From the NCBI GenBank assembly GCA_964574635.1, contig CAZNOG010000003.1, forward strand, positions 149,638 through 213,637: a DNA stretch of 64,000 nt. The letters run 5' to 3'. A model generated the notes under the pieces. It worked only from the letters and a program-made list of their open reading frames with translations, was not told where the DNA came from and ran no database searches. How positions within the stretch are numbered: the stretch's first letter is position 1; each line of letters starts with the position of its first letter. The stretch comes from CAZNOG01 sp964574635 (GTDB lineage: Bacteria; Bacteroidota; Bacteroidia; Flavobacteriales_D; Cryomorphaceae). The position numbers were made by a program, and so were the translations under genes. Shown one piece after another: positions 35,886-45,843 of the stretch.

Positions 35886-38800
35886 TCAGAAATAGGCGCG
35901 CATCTGCACGTTTCCGGTGTGGACGGCCTTGATTTCTTCCGACTTCCGGCCGTGGTAGTTCAGGTTGAGTTGGAGGTTCTTGCCGATGCTTCTCTGCACG
36001 CCGGCCGCCCACGTGAAGTTCCGGCCGTTTTGCAATCCGTCGAGCATTTCGTACGCCAAACTGTTGTTGGCGCTCCCGTCGAATTCGATGTGAATCGCGT
36101 TGAATTGGGCGGAAAAGAGGCCCGTCTCTACTTTGTTGTAGCGCAATTCCAACCCCAGATCGACCAGCCGTGCGGTTTCACCCCCCGTCGGCGCGACGTT
36201 GACCTTATCGGTGTATTCGTTGGACAAACTGAGGCGGAAGTCGGTGCCCGGTTGGTAGCTCAGGGTTTGTTTCAAGCGGTAGTATTCGATCAGGTAAGTG
36301 CGGCCCGACAAGAGGTCGGAATCGCTTTCGCGTTCACCGATCTCGTTTTCCACTGAGAGCCCCACGGATTTTATCAAGGTGAGCCGAGCCCGCAAAAGGT
36401 GGGAAACCGAATTCCGCGACTCGAAGCCGGCAGTCATGGGCAATTTGGATTTCTGAACGGCGTACCCGTAATCGGCGGCGAAGTTGGGATTGCTGCGGTT
36501 GAAGAACAATGTGCTGCGGATGCTCGACGAACGCGATACAAGCACGGAGTCCGACAGCTGATCCGCGAAGGGATTGTACCTGTCGGCGTCGTCTTCCCGT
36601 CGGGTTTTCCTTTCGATGCGAAAGGCCGTTTGTGAATTGAATCTCGACAGCACATTGAGAATGCCCTCGCTGTTGGCCCACGATTGCAAGGGATTCAGAT
36701 TGAGCGTTTGGGAGTATTTGTTGGAGTAAACCCGCTCGTAATCGTCGGTGGGCGTGTACACTCGTATGTAGCGGTCGCCGTCTTCCGGGCGGGCGGTCTC
36801 GAATTCGTTCAATTCCCGGATGCCGTTTTCGTTGTAATCGATCCATGTGAAGGGCCCTTGACCGGTGGGATCCTGCAGGTACACGAACTCTTGTTTGCGC
36901 TCCAACCCCGATCCGATCGCGTAATTGGTGGAGGTGGTGACGGCATTTTTCCAGAGACGCATGTTGTGGTCCAGACGAAGCAACACGGTTTTTTCCGGCG
37001 CCGCGTCGGATAATTCCTCGTCTTTGATGCGGAGGATGCGTCGGGTGGCCGTCGCCGACAGCCGATTGTTGGGGTTGGACGCCAGGGTGAGTTCGGCTCC
37101 GTAATTTTGGGCGTGCGTGGAGGTGGCGAAGCGATTGGACGACACGGCGAAATCTTCCCTCTCCCCGTAAAAGACGCGGTACTGAATCTGAGTGCTGTCC
37201 GATTCGGCCAAGTACACCTCCCAGTCGTAAAATCGGTAGGCCGAGGGCAGCAGGGAATCTCCCCCGGCGGCGAATCGGCGGTTGGACTCCCGGTCGTCGC
37301 GAAACCCGATTTTCGAGAAGAAAAGCGTTTTTTCAATGCGGCTGCGGTGCCTGAAAAACTCAGAGGGATTTTGCCCCCGCGTGTGCAGCAAGCTCGCAGA
37401 CAAATCGGCCGAAAAACCGGTCAATTCGGCGGAGGCGACCAAGTCGTTTTTCAATCCCGAATAGAGGCGACCGGCGTAAAACTCGCTGATGGTGTAATCG
37501 GCTTTGACGAGGTTGGTCTTTCGAAATCCCACCGCCGCGCGGGAAATGCGCTGCTCCCGCCGTGAAATTTCCAATGGCAGGTTCCAGTCGCGCGTAAACT
37601 CCACCGCGCGGTAGGGCTCCAAGGGGTTGAAGTTTTCGCCTATCCACTCCAGCTCCGCCGACCCGGTGATCTTCGCCGCGTCGACTTCCTCGCTCAGCGG
37701 CATTTCGTGCGAAATACGCGCCGACACGGCGGGGCTGAGGTTGTCTTCATTCCCGATGTCGGAAAACGTATTCGGATCCATGTGGGTGAATCCCCCTTCT
37801 ATCTTGGCTTCGGTTCTGTCGGAAAATTTGTACGTCCCGCCCACCATCACCATCTGCGTTTTTTTCGGGGCGACGAGACGGCGAATGGGAGCGTAGTTTC
37901 CCGATCGGATCACCTGCCCGTTGGAGGTGTCCGGCGCCACCCATCTGAATACACGCCCACCGGCGTCGAATCCCGCCTGAACGTAATCGCCGTTTCCGGC
38001 ACCCACATCGCTGAATACCACCCGGTAATACGGCGGCGTATCGGGGCCGGCCCGAACGAAAACCGTATCGTAGCCCAAAGAATCCCGAACGGTATACAGG
38101 ATGACGTCGTTGGTAAACTCCTCCACCGGCTCGTAGCCGGGGGCCACCGCACCCGAGGGGTCGTTGCCGGCTCCCGCGAGGATGGCTTTTTCCGCGTCGC
38201 CCAAATCTTGTTGGAGGGATTGGTTTTTGGCGTCCTGCTCGGTGTAGAAATTCACGTACGCCGAAAACCGATCGCTCTTCAATCCGGTGGAAGTCTGCAC
38301 CAAGCTCCGCGCGTAGTTTGCGTCCGAGTATTGAAATTCCGCGGTGATCCGCTTGTCTTTGGTGATGGGTCGACGAGTCGTGAAGGTGATTTCGGCCGTG
38401 TTGTAGTCGATCACGTAATCCCGGTCCTGCCCCCTTTCCAGCTGCCTGCCGTCGATGAAAATCCTCTCCGTGCCCGCGATGACAATGATGAAGGCTTCGT
38501 TTTCATTGCCGCGCAAGCGGTAGGGACCTTGATTTCCTTCCACACCCTGAATTTCGTTACGGGCGAATTTTCCCCGCGACAGGGCCGCGGAGGTCTGCGT
38601 AAAGAATTTCACGTCGGAACCTTCGCGGAGCGGTCTTTCCGTAGTGAAGGACGCCCCTTGGGCCCTCTTGCGGTACCGCGTGAAATACCCCACCGCACCT
38701 TCGATTTCGAAGTCCCCGGCGGTGAGTTGGCTTCGGTCGTCGAAAAGCCGGATGTACACTTGGTCGAATTCCTGCAAAACCGCCGTATTGCCTTCGGGCT

Positions 38801-39464
38801 GAATGGGAATGTTGTCGTCGCTGACTGACGCCAACACGTTGATGTTGTCGGTGAGTTTGCCGCTCAATTGCAGACTGAGGGTGCTGTTGACCGAGAGGTT
38901 GCGGTTGTTTCCGAATCCCACCCCCCTGGATATGCTTCCCGATCGGCTGAGGTCGGTGGAACCGAAGAAGGGTTCGGACGCGACCACCGGCGAGTAGGTG
39001 TACGGGTTTTCGAGGTATTCGCTTTCGGGGCGGATCAGGTCGGTGGAATAACGCCGGTGGGGTTGCATAAAGTCGAAGGAGGCGACGCGGTACGTGGCCG
39101 TCATCGTATCGGTGGGTACACCGTGAAGGAACACCACCCGGGGCGTGAAGGGAATGGCGTGAAAGAGGGAATCCGGATACCGCTCTCCGCGGAGAAAAAG
39201 TTTCAGGCTGTTGGGAACGATTCCCAACGTGTCTATCGCGGTGGTATCGCCTTGGGGCAGGAAGGTGCGAGTGCGGGAATTGGCTAGGGAATCCGGCTGG
39301 GCCTGCAAGGGCATTCCCCCGGCGAGCGACAAAACCAAATGCAAGACGAAGACCGCGGAGCCGAGAACCCCGAGTCCACCCGTCTTTCTCCCCCTTCGTG
39401 GCGAGGGGCCGCCACGCGTCGCCGGCAAAACCGCGGGATAAAATTTAGTTTTGGATATTTGCAA
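35886..39464 (-). CDS. Giant outer-membrane beta-barrel-like surface protein
   Basis: 1192 residues with a late hydrophobic signal segment (VLGSAVFVLHLVLSLAGGM, about residues 33-51) after a basic stretch, ending PLQAQ. The rest is a long series of amphipathic beta strands (e.g. SLQLSGKLTDNINVLASVSD, RLFDDRSQLTAGDFEIEG, IFIDGRQLERGQDRDYVIDY) with aromatic-rich barrel-like segments near the C-terminus (NLQLNLNYHGRKSEEI). It lacks a TonB box or plug that I can see. I know comparable uncharacterised proteins from Bacteroidota. The first 30 residues may not be translated if a non-ATG start is used. Confidence 0.72.
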   Translation of the reverse strand: MQISKTKFYPAVLPATRGGPSPRRGRKTGGLGVLGSAVFVLHLVLSLAGGMPLQAQPDSLANSRTRTFLPQGDTTAIDTLGIVPNSLKLFLRGERYPDSLFHAIPFTPRVVFLHGVPTDTMTATYRVASFDFMQPHRRYSTDLIRPESEYLENPYTYSPVVASEPFFGSTDLSRSGSISRGVGFGNNRNLSVNSTLSLQLSGKLTDNINVLASVSDDNIPIQPEGNTAVLQEFDQVYIRLFDDRSQLTAGDFEIEGAVGYFTRYRKRAQGASFTTERPLREGSDVKFFTQTSAALSRGKFARNEIQGVEGNQGPYRLRGNENEAFIIVIAGTERIFIDGRQLERGQDRDYVIDYNTAEITFTTRRPITKDKRITAEFQYSDANYARSLVQTSTGLKSDRFSAYVNFYTEQDAKNQSLQQDLGDAEKAILAGAGNDPSGAVAPGYEPVEEFTNDVILYTVRDSLGYDTVFVRAGPDTPPYYRVVFSDVGAGNGDYVQAGFDAGGRVFRWVAPDTSNGQVIRSGNYAPIRRLVAPKKTQMVMVGGTYKFSDRTEAKIEGGFTHMDPNTFSDIGNEDNLSPAVSARISHEMPLSEEVDAAKITGSAELEWIGENFNPLEPYRAVEFTRDWNLPLEISRREQRISRAAVGFRKTNLVKADYTISEFYAGRLYSGLKNDLVASAELTGFSADLSASLLHTRGQNPSEFFRHRSRIEKTLFFSKIGFRDDRESNRRFAAGGDSLLPSAYRFYDWEVYLAESDSTQIQYRVFYGEREDFAVSSNRFATSTHAQNYGAELTLASNPNNRLSATATRRILRIKDEELSDAAPEKTVLLRLDHNMRLWKNAVTTSTNYAIGSGLERKQEFVYLQDPTGQGPFTWIDYNENGIRELNEFETARPEDGDRYIRVYTPTDDYERVYSNKYSQTLNLNPLQSWANSEGILNVLSRFNSQTAFRIERKTRREDDADRYNPFADQLSDSVLVSRSSSIRSTLFFNRSNPNFAADYGYAVQKSKLPMTAGFESRNSVSHLLRARLTLIKSVGLSVENEIGERESDSDLLSGRTYLIEYYRLKQTLSYQPGTDFRLSLSNEYTDKVNVAPTGGETARLVDLGLELRYNKVETGLFSAQFNAIHIEFDGSANNSLAYEMLDGLQNGRNFTWAAGVQRSIGKNLQLNLNYHGRKSEEIKAVHTGNVQMRAYF

Positions 39465-39514
39465 ACCAAGGGGGGATTAGCTTTACGCCCCAACGTTACG
39501 GAACAATACGAAAT

Positions 39515-40291
39515 TTGGCCCTTAAAATTATATCATACAACCTGAACGGGATTCGAGCGGCCATGCGAAAAGGACTCGTCGATTGGTTGAAGTCCGAAGA
39601 CCCGGATGTTTTCCTCGTTCAAGAGACCAAAGCCCAACCCGAACAGATCGATCTGGCCGCCTTCCAAGAGGCGGGTTACCACCCTTTGATCCACAGTGCG
39701 GGCAAGAAAGGTTACTCCGGCGTGGGCGTGTTTTCGAAGATGAAACCCGACCGCCATTTCGTCGGCATGGGCATCGACGAGTACGACGCCGAGGGCCGTG
39801 TGCTTCGAGTGGATTTCGGAGAACTGACCATCCTGAGCACCTACTTCCCATCGGGGACGAGCGGGTCGATACGCCAGGATTTCAAAATGAAATTCCTCGA
39901 AGATTTCTCGGTCTACGCGCAAGACCTTTTACAGAGCCGACCCATGACCGTGATCTCGGGCGATTACAACATTTGCCACCGGCCCATCGACATCCACAAC
40001 CCCGTGGCCAACAAAAACTCCAGCGGGTTTCTTCCGGAAGAACGCGACTGGTTCTCGGGATTTCTGGAAAAGGGATTCATAGATTCGTTCAGGCATTGCC
40101 ACGGCGACGTTCCAAACAAATACTCGTGGTGGACGTATCGTCAAAGGGCGCGATCGAGAAACCTCGGATGGAGGATCGATTACCACTTGGTTTCCCGCGA
40201 CCTCCAACAATCCGTCCGCGGTGCGGACATCCACTCGGATGCGGTTCACAGCGATCACTGCCCCGTGTCGATACAAATAGAATTAAACTGA
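39515..40291 (+). CDS. xth: Exodeoxyribonuclease III / AP endonuclease
   Basis: Repairs abasic sites and trims 3' ends. The frame begins at a TTG (39515) that gives the conserved N-terminus MALKIISYNLNGIRAAMRKG; no better start exists. Catalytic features: E37 in QETKAQ, SGDYNICH in the middle, GWRIDYHLVSRDL, and SDHCPV at the C-terminus. 258 residues, as usual. Divergent from the giant barrel gene with only 50 bases between, so both promoters must lie there. Confidence 0.95.
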   Translation: MALKIISYNLNGIRAAMRKGLVDWLKSEDPDVFLVQETKAQPEQIDLAAFQEAGYHPLIHSAGKKGYSGVGVFSKMKPDRHFVGMGIDEYDAEGRVLRVDFGELTILSTYFPSGTSGSIRQDFKMKFLEDFSVYAQDLLQSRPMTVISGDYNICHRPIDIHNPVANKNSSGFLPEERDWFSGFLEKGFIDSFRHCHGDVPNKYSWWTYRQRARSRNLGWRIDYHLVSRDLQQSVRGADIHSDAVHSDHCPVSIQIELN

Positions 40292-40304
40292 TTCCGACCG
40301 TCAC

Positions 40305-42038
40305 ATGAGTACCCCTTTCCGCATTTTGCGCTGTCTTGCCCTGACTTTTGCCGTGGTTTTGGCCGCCTGCTCCGACGTGAACGTAAATTCTTCGGCGGTT
40401 TCACCGGCCTACGATTCCGACGACGAACTGTACGGGGGCGTGTTCAACATGAACATCGGCTCGCACGTGCGCAGCATTTTTCCGCTCAACCTCATGGATG
40501 CGTCGGCCTTCAACCTCATGAACCAAGTGTACGAAGGACTGGTGAGCTTCGATTCCGACGGAAGGAACATCGTGCCGGCGTTGGCCGAGTCCTACGAAGT
40601 GAGCGGCGACGGTCTGGTGTACACCTTCCACATCCGAAAAGGGGTGAAGTTTCACGACGACGGTATTTTTGCCGACGGCAAAGGGCGGGAGGTCAAGGCA
40701 CAAGACATCGCTTTTTGTTACGGTCAGCTGCTCACACCCTCGGAGAACAACCGCATGTCGGCGTTTTTGATCGACCTCGTCCGCGACGCCAGGCCCTATT
40801 ACAACGCCGGTGGCGCCAACGCGGCCCAAGGCGAACTCCCGGCCGGCATCCGCGTGATAGACGATTACACACTCGAGATCGAACTCTTGCACCCCACGCC
40901 CAATTTCCTCACCGTGCTCACGCACTCCTGTTTTTGGGTTTACCCCAAAGAGCTGCTGGAATACGGAGACGGCGTGAACAGCTGGTGCATCGGCACGGGG
41001 CCCTTCCGCGCGCGCATCATCAAAATAAACGACGTGGTGATCCTCGAGAGGAATCGAAACTACTGGATGAAGGACGGCAAAAACCGATCACTGCCCTTCC
41101 TCGACGCCATTCGCTGCAATTTCGTCCTCAACGAAAACGAACAGCTGCGCTACTTCCAAACCGGCCACCTCGATCTCATCCTCGAAGTGCCCTTGTCCCG
41201 CCTTGAAGCCCTCGCTCAAGAGTACCGACAGTCCCCCAATCCACCCTTTTCCCTCATATCCCACGCCGGCCTGGGCATCGAGTATTACGGGTTCCAAAAC
41301 CGGGGCGAGCTCTTCGCCGACGAAAACACCCGCAAGGCGTTTAATTTCGCCATCGACCGCGGGCACATCGTCGACAATGTGCTTCACGGCAGCGCCGATC
41401 CGGCGGTGCACGGATTCGTGCCGCCCGGCATGCCCAATTACGGCGCCGACAGCATCCGGGGCTGTGTGTTCAATCTCGATTCGGCGAGGCATTATTTCGC
41501 TTTGGCGGGCTACCCCGATGGCCGGGACTTTCCGGTGCTGACCATTCAAGTCGACGACGGAGACAAAACGGTGCTCGCCGTGGCGGAAGCCGTGCAGAGC
41601 ATGCTTTCCAAAGCCTTGAACATCACCATTGAATTGTCCATTTTGCCGCGTAGCCGCCACTACGAAAGAGTGGAAGAAGGGGAGATCGATTTCTGGCGAG
41701 ACCGCTGGGTGGCCGACTACCCCGACGCCGAAAATTTCCTCAAACTATTTCATGGAAAGCTGGTTCCCGACGATTCGGTCAAAGCCTCTTACCTCAACAG
41801 CGTGCGCTTCAAACACTCCGAATTCGACCAATATTTCGAAGCGTCACTGGCGAGCACCCGGCCCGAAGAGCGCCGTCAATTGATGGAAGCCGCCGACCGG
41901 GTCATCGTCGAGCACGCCGCCGTGTTGCCGCTGTATTACCCGCGTTGGAATTGGCTCGTGAGTTCGCGAATCCGGAATTTGGAGCTCAACGGCATGGGCC
42001 ACCTCGACCTGCGAAGGGTGTACATCGCCGAGAGTTGA
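40305..42038 (+). CDS. Family 5 extracellular solute-binding lipoprotein (peptide-binding)
   Basis: 577 residues of the SBP_bac_5 family, the substrate-capturing part of oligopeptide/dipeptide ABC importers. The lipobox is VVLAACSD (Cys 22). The body shows LMNQVYEGLVSFDSDG, YTFHIRKGVKFHDDG, and the AFNFAIDRGHIVDNVLHG segment typical of the family. No permease or ATPase genes are adjacent, so its transport partner must be elsewhere. It follows xth by 13 bp. Confidence 0.9.
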   Translation: MSTPFRILRCLALTFAVVLAACSDVNVNSSAVSPAYDSDDELYGGVFNMNIGSHVRSIFPLNLMDASAFNLMNQVYEGLVSFDSDGRNIVPALAESYEVSGDGLVYTFHIRKGVKFHDDGIFADGKGREVKAQDIAFCYGQLLTPSENNRMSAFLIDLVRDARPYYNAGGANAAQGELPAGIRVIDDYTLEIELLHPTPNFLTVLTHSCFWVYPKELLEYGDGVNSWCIGTGPFRARIIKINDVVILERNRNYWMKDGKNRSLPFLDAIRCNFVLNENEQLRYFQTGHLDLILEVPLSRLEALAQEYRQSPNPPFSLISHAGLGIEYYGFQNRGELFADENTRKAFNFAIDRGHIVDNVLHGSADPAVHGFVPPGMPNYGADSIRGCVFNLDSARHYFALAGYPDGRDFPVLTIQVDDGDKTVLAVAEAVQSMLSKALNITIELSILPRSRHYERVEEGEIDFWRDRWVADYPDAENFLKLFHGKLVPDDSVKASYLNSVRFKHSEFDQYFEASLASTRPEERRQLMEAADRVIVEHAAVLPLYYPRWNWLVSSRIRNLELNGMGHLDLRRVYIAES

Positions 42039-42056
42039 TCGAAGGGACGGGCGTGG

Positions 42057-43616
42057 TTATAAGGGTTTTTGTGGGTGGGAGGTCCGATGGTGTCGATCCA
42101 CGCCGAACATCGCGACAAACACGGTGAAGAAAGTGACCCCCGCTTGGGTTTCCAGCGTATCTTCCGTCATGCACGACATGGCCAGCAACAGAGCCAGGCA
42201 CCACACCAAATAGTCGCTCTTTCCGGCGTACACGAAGGTGTAAAACACCGCGGTAAACGCCAGCAAACCCCACACTCCGAAGGTCACGAAAAACGTGAGG
42301 AATTGATTGTGGGCGCGGTGGCGGAATTCCGGATCCAAGGGGATGTCGAAGCGCTCGTAAGCCGATTTGAACTCCCGTCGCAAATCGCCGGTGCCGGTGC
42401 CGGTCCAGAAGTTTTCCTTGATCAGCTTCCCGGCGACATTCCAGTACACCACGCGCTGAAACAGCGAAGAGCCCGAGGCATCTCGGGAGTTGAGGTAGGC
42501 GTGAATCCCGAAAAGCATGACGTGCCACCTGAGCCTCACCCCCGAAGACTCCGCATATATCGGCGCCGCGTACCCGGATTCTATTCGTCTGACGTCTTCG
42601 TCGCTCAGGGCGGCCACACCTTCCCTGTCTTTGTTTAAGCCCTTGGCGGTCATGTACCTATACAAACGGGCTTCCAGCGCTTCACCATCGGGATCAGCGG
42701 GGGGAAGGTGCAGGTCGCTCCTCTCGTTCCACGCTTCGTACACCTCTTCTTTCGAGAGGTAATAAAACACGTGGCGCCCGTTTTCCACTTGGTAAGAAGG
42801 AATAAAGGTGTAGGCATTCCCCGAAGAGGTGTAGAGGGTTTCTTGCGGAATGCGCTCGTCGGAGGTGAAATACGACTCGTAGCCTCGCCACGCCAGCGCG
42901 CCCAACACGAGCACCACTACCGACAATGCCACCACGCTGCCCGCCAAATACCGTTTTCCGAATCGCCGGTACAAGAAGTACAAGGCCGAAAACGCCAGCA
43001 ACAGCACCAATATCACCATGCCCGTCGCCGATTGGATGAAGTTGAGAAACACCACGCAAGCCAGGGCCGTGACGTAGGAGTAAATCTTCCACCCCCGTGA
43101 TAGTGAACCGCCGTATGCAATGGCCGCGACCACGGCGGCGACCATCATGAGACTGAGGCGGATGTGAGAAATGTCGCCCACCATTTCCCGCATGTCGAGC
43201 ACCGGGCCGTCGTGAGTGGAGTAGTTGTACAAAGTTGTGAACATGGCCACCCACAGTCCGGCGGAAAACCAGAAAAGAACGCGGAGGGTATCGCGTCGAT
43301 TTCGGGAGACGCCGCCCACGGCCACGCACAGCACGAGTATATTCAGTTTAATGCGCAGGTCCTTGAAAGCCCCGTTCCAGTCTTCTGTATTTACGAGCCA
43401 GATCAGGTGAATGGCGAACAAGGCGATCAGCGCCAGCGCCGGCCGGTTTGAGCGGAGGATTTCCCAGCCTTTCTTCGGGCCGGGGTAAACAAACCACCAC
43501 GCGGCCAGCAAGATGGTGGCCACGCTCATAAGCAGGTTCAGGTTGGGCATGCCGAACGCCAATACCGACAACAAGACCACATGGGCATTGTGCAGATATT
43601 TCCGGGGGGCGCTCAA
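42057..43616 (-). CDS. O-antigen ligase / polymerase-like multi-pass membrane protein
   Basis: 519 residues with about ten hydrophobic helices (e.g. LMSVATILLAAWWFV, VVALSVVVLVLGALAWRG) and a large soluble loop between helices, then HNQFLTFFVTFGVWGLLAF, the conserved histidine-bearing motif of the Wzy_C/O-antigen ligase family. The start is a TTG at 43616, 14 bp after the S41 protease stop, so the two are likely co-transcribed. The last residues (SHPQKPL) are encoded by a copy of the 15-bp dispersed repeat. Substrate unknown. Confidence 0.85.
   Translation of the reverse strand: MSAPRKYLHNAHVVLLSVLAFGMPNLNLLMSVATILLAAWWFVYPGPKKGWEILRSNRPALALIALFAIHLIWLVNTEDWNGAFKDLRIKLNILVLCVAVGGVSRNRRDTLRVLFWFSAGLWVAMFTTLYNYSTHDGPVLDMREMVGDISHIRLSLMMVAAVVAAIAYGGSLSRGWKIYSYVTALACVVFLNFIQSATGMVILVLLLAFSALYFLYRRFGKRYLAGSVVALSVVVLVLGALAWRGYESYFTSDERIPQETLYTSSGNAYTFIPSYQVENGRHVFYYLSKEEVYEAWNERSDLHLPPADPDGEALEARLYRYMTAKGLNKDREGVAALSDEDVRRIESGYAAPIYAESSGVRLRWHVMLFGIHAYLNSRDASGSSLFQRVVYWNVAGKLIKENFWTGTGTGDLRREFKSAYERFDIPLDPEFRHRAHNQFLTFFVTFGVWGLLAFTAVFYTFVYAGKSDYLVWCLALLLAMSCMTEDTLETQAGVTFFTVFVAMFGVDRHHRTSHPQKPL
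42063..42077 (-). repeat. 15-bp dispersed repeat, copy 3
   Basis: Exact GGGTTTTTGTGGGTG on the plus strand. It lies 25 bases past the stop of the solute-binding gene and encodes the extreme C-terminus of the O-antigen ligase-like protein on the minus strand. Its right flank (GGAGGTC) also matches copy 5. Confidence 0.75.
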
Positions 43617-43630
43617 GGGAAGAAAGCCGA

Positions 43631-45289
43631 CTATTTTTTGGGTGGGCTCAGGATTTCGGCGTAGCGCGCCGGATCGGAGAGCACCGCTTTTGCTTCCAGC
43701 ACGCTTTCATCCTCGGCCAAAGCGGCCCGGATGCGGCCTTCTTGGTAGTAGTACCGCGATACGATTTCATTTTCCAGAATCAATCGGATGTCGTCGCGGA
43801 AGATTTCCACGTCTTTGTTCTTCTTGCCGTGGAGGGCGTCGAGCAATTCTTCGAATTCCGACTCGGCCAAACCGTAGTACTTTTCTTTTTGCGCCACGGA
43901 AATCAGCGATTCGAGTGCGGTTTCGGTGTCGGTGGTGTAGCTGTAATTCTGCGTGTTGAGAAATTCGGTGAAGGCCTTGTACTCCTCGTCGCTCAATTGG
44001 AAGGTTTCCGGCGCGGGGATGGTGTCGTGCTCCGCGGCGTACTTTCCGGCGTATTTGAAAAACAGGCTCTCCGAAAGCAAGCTCATGATCACGTGGGGGA
44101 TTTCCTTTTCCTCGATGCGGATGTCGGGCATCAAACCCCGTCCGTCCATGACCTTGCGGCCCGCCTTGGTGTAAAACACTTTCAGCAAAGAGTCAGGTAC
44201 TTCTTCCACGTCTCCGTCGGCGGTGCGATGGCTGTAATCGAGCTTTTGGATGCACCTCCCGCTGGGAATATAGTATTTGGCCACGGTGAGCTTCAGTTTG
44301 TTGTTGTACTTGAGGTCTTTGGTCTCCTGCACCAATCCCTTTCCGAAGGTGCGGTTGCCGATGAGCACCCCGCGATCCAGGTCTTGAACCGCACCGGCGA
44401 CGATCTCCGATGCGGAGGCGCTTCCTCCGTCGACGAGGATGACCAAGGGTATTTCCAGATCCAGGGGGTTGTCGGGCGCCACATGCGTGCGATCCCACTC
44501 GGGAATCTTGCCTTTGGTTTGAACGACGGTCTGCCCCTTGGGAACGAAAAAGTTCGTGATTCTCACGGCCTCGTTCAGCAGTCCGCCACCGTTTCCGCGA
44601 AGGTCGAACACCAAGGCTTTCATTCCTTTTTCATCGCGGAGCTCGAGGAATGCTTTTCTCACCTCCGCGCTCGCGGTGCGCGTAAAACTGTTGAGGTTGA
44701 TGTATCCGATGCTGTCGGTGAGCATGCCGTAATACGGCACGTCGGGGATTTTAATCTCCTCGCGTTTCAGTGTCACGTCGTGCGTTTCGCCTTGGCGCTC
44801 GTAGGTGAGCGTCAGCGTGGAACCCGACTGGCCCTTCAGAAGCTGACTGATTTCCTCCTGGTTTTTTCCCTCCACCGATTTTCCGTCGATGGCCAGGATA
44901 AGGTCGCCGGCCTTCAGCCCGCCTTTTTGCGCGGGAAAGCCCTCGTAAGGTTCGGAGATATATACCTTTCCGTCGATGCTTCGGATCAAGCTGCCGATTC
45001 CGCCGTACTCCCCGGTGGTCATGAAGCGATAATCCTCGATGCGGCTCTCGGTGATGTACGTCGTGTACGGATCCAAAGAGGTCAACATGGCGTCGATGCC
45101 GACGCGCATCAATTCACCGGGTTGGGTCTCGTCGACGTAATACATGTTGATGTCGCGGTACAGCGTGGCGAAAATCTCCAAGTTTTTGGCCACTTCAAAC
45201 AAGTTGTTTCGCGCCGAAGTGGCGTAAATACCCACAAAACCCGCCACGGCCAATCCCGTGATCACCAGTCCTTTCTTCAATTTTTGCAT
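43631..45289 (-). CDS. S41-family C-terminal processing peptidase
   Basis: Serine-lysine protease of the CtpA/Prc/Tsp family, 552 residues. An N-terminal membrane anchor (LVITGLAVAGFVGIYATS) precedes a PDZ domain (GGIGSLIRSIDGKVYIS, GLKAGDLILAIDGKSVEGKN). The catalytic Ser is in DGGSASASEIVAGA and the Lys in RTFGKGLVQ, around residues 295 and 319. It should cut periplasmic or envelope proteins from the C-terminal side. TACCTTTA upstream (minus strand, 45342-45349) is one mismatch from the -7 consensus. Confidence 0.93.
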   Translation of the reverse strand: MQKLKKGLVITGLAVAGFVGIYATSARNNLFEVAKNLEIFATLYRDINMYYVDETQPGELMRVGIDAMLTSLDPYTTYITESRIEDYRFMTTGEYGGIGSLIRSIDGKVYISEPYEGFPAQKGGLKAGDLILAIDGKSVEGKNQEEISQLLKGQSGSTLTLTYERQGETHDVTLKREEIKIPDVPYYGMLTDSIGYINLNSFTRTASAEVRKAFLELRDEKGMKALVFDLRGNGGGLLNEAVRITNFFVPKGQTVVQTKGKIPEWDRTHVAPDNPLDLEIPLVILVDGGSASASEIVAGAVQDLDRGVLIGNRTFGKGLVQETKDLKYNNKLKLTVAKYYIPSGRCIQKLDYSHRTADGDVEEVPDSLLKVFYTKAGRKVMDGRGLMPDIRIEEKEIPHVIMSLLSESLFFKYAGKYAAEHDTIPAPETFQLSDEEYKAFTEFLNTQNYSYTTDTETALESLISVAQKEKYYGLAESEFEELLDALHGKKNKDVEIFRDDIRLILENEIVSRYYYQEGRIRAALAEDESVLEAKAVLSDPARYAEILSPPKK

Positions 45290-45425
45290 CCCGGTTTCTT
45301 TGATGTTTATGTCTCCGCCCCAAGGGGTTTCTTCCTTGCATTAAAGGTACGATACCCGGCTCATAATAACGCCCGCACTCCGATGTCGGGGCGCGACACG
45401 GGGTTAATTGTTGTTAAACAGCCGG

Positions 45426-45815
45426 TTATGTCGAGGGTTTGCCCAAGGCGAGTTCCAGCCGTTCCACGACGCAAAAATACGCTTCTTTCAACGTGGTAAA
45501 ACTCACATCGGAATCCCCGCCGTATACAAACGCGATCAAAAGCCTTGTATTTCGATACAGTGACGGATCGATCTTGTTGGTGCGGTACAACTCCCGGATT
45601 CGGCGTTTGACGCGGTTTCTGTCCACGGCGCGGGGAACCCTGCTTTTCGGCACGGCGATCAGTACTTGCACTTTTCCGCTCCCTTCGGCGTCGGGCATCT
45701 TCAGCCACTTGGCGAGGATCACGCCTTGTCGAACGGCCGCTCCCGAACGAAAAAGAAGGTCGATGTCCTTTTTCGAACACAACCGTTCGCTTTTGGGAAA
45801 AGAGTTTTTTTTCAT
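45426..45815 (-). CDS. rnpA: Ribonuclease P protein component
   Basis: Binds the RNase P RNA and helps process the 5' ends of tRNA precursors. ATG 45815 gives a 129-residue basic protein with the family signature RNRVKRRIRELYR and the N-terminal FPKSERLCSKKDIDLLF. It lies downstream of hemD on the same strand, 28 bp after its stop. rpmH, the usual neighbour in other phyla, is absent here, as is common in Bacteroidota. Confidence 0.94.
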   Translation of the reverse strand: MKKNSFPKSERLCSKKDIDLLFRSGAAVRQGVILAKWLKMPDAEGSGKVQVLIAVPKSRVPRAVDRNRVKRRIRELYRTNKIDPSLYRNTRLLIAFVYGGDSDVSFTTLKEAYFCVVERLELALGKPST

Positions 45816-45843
45816 CCCGTCCAATCACCGACGGACTCCGGCG

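Noticed and set aside
39386..39420. Inverted repeat CCCCTTCGTGGCGAGGGG near the start of the giant barrel gene as a terminator or operator
   Set aside because: The stem is only five base pairs, no T-run follows and it lies within coding sequence.
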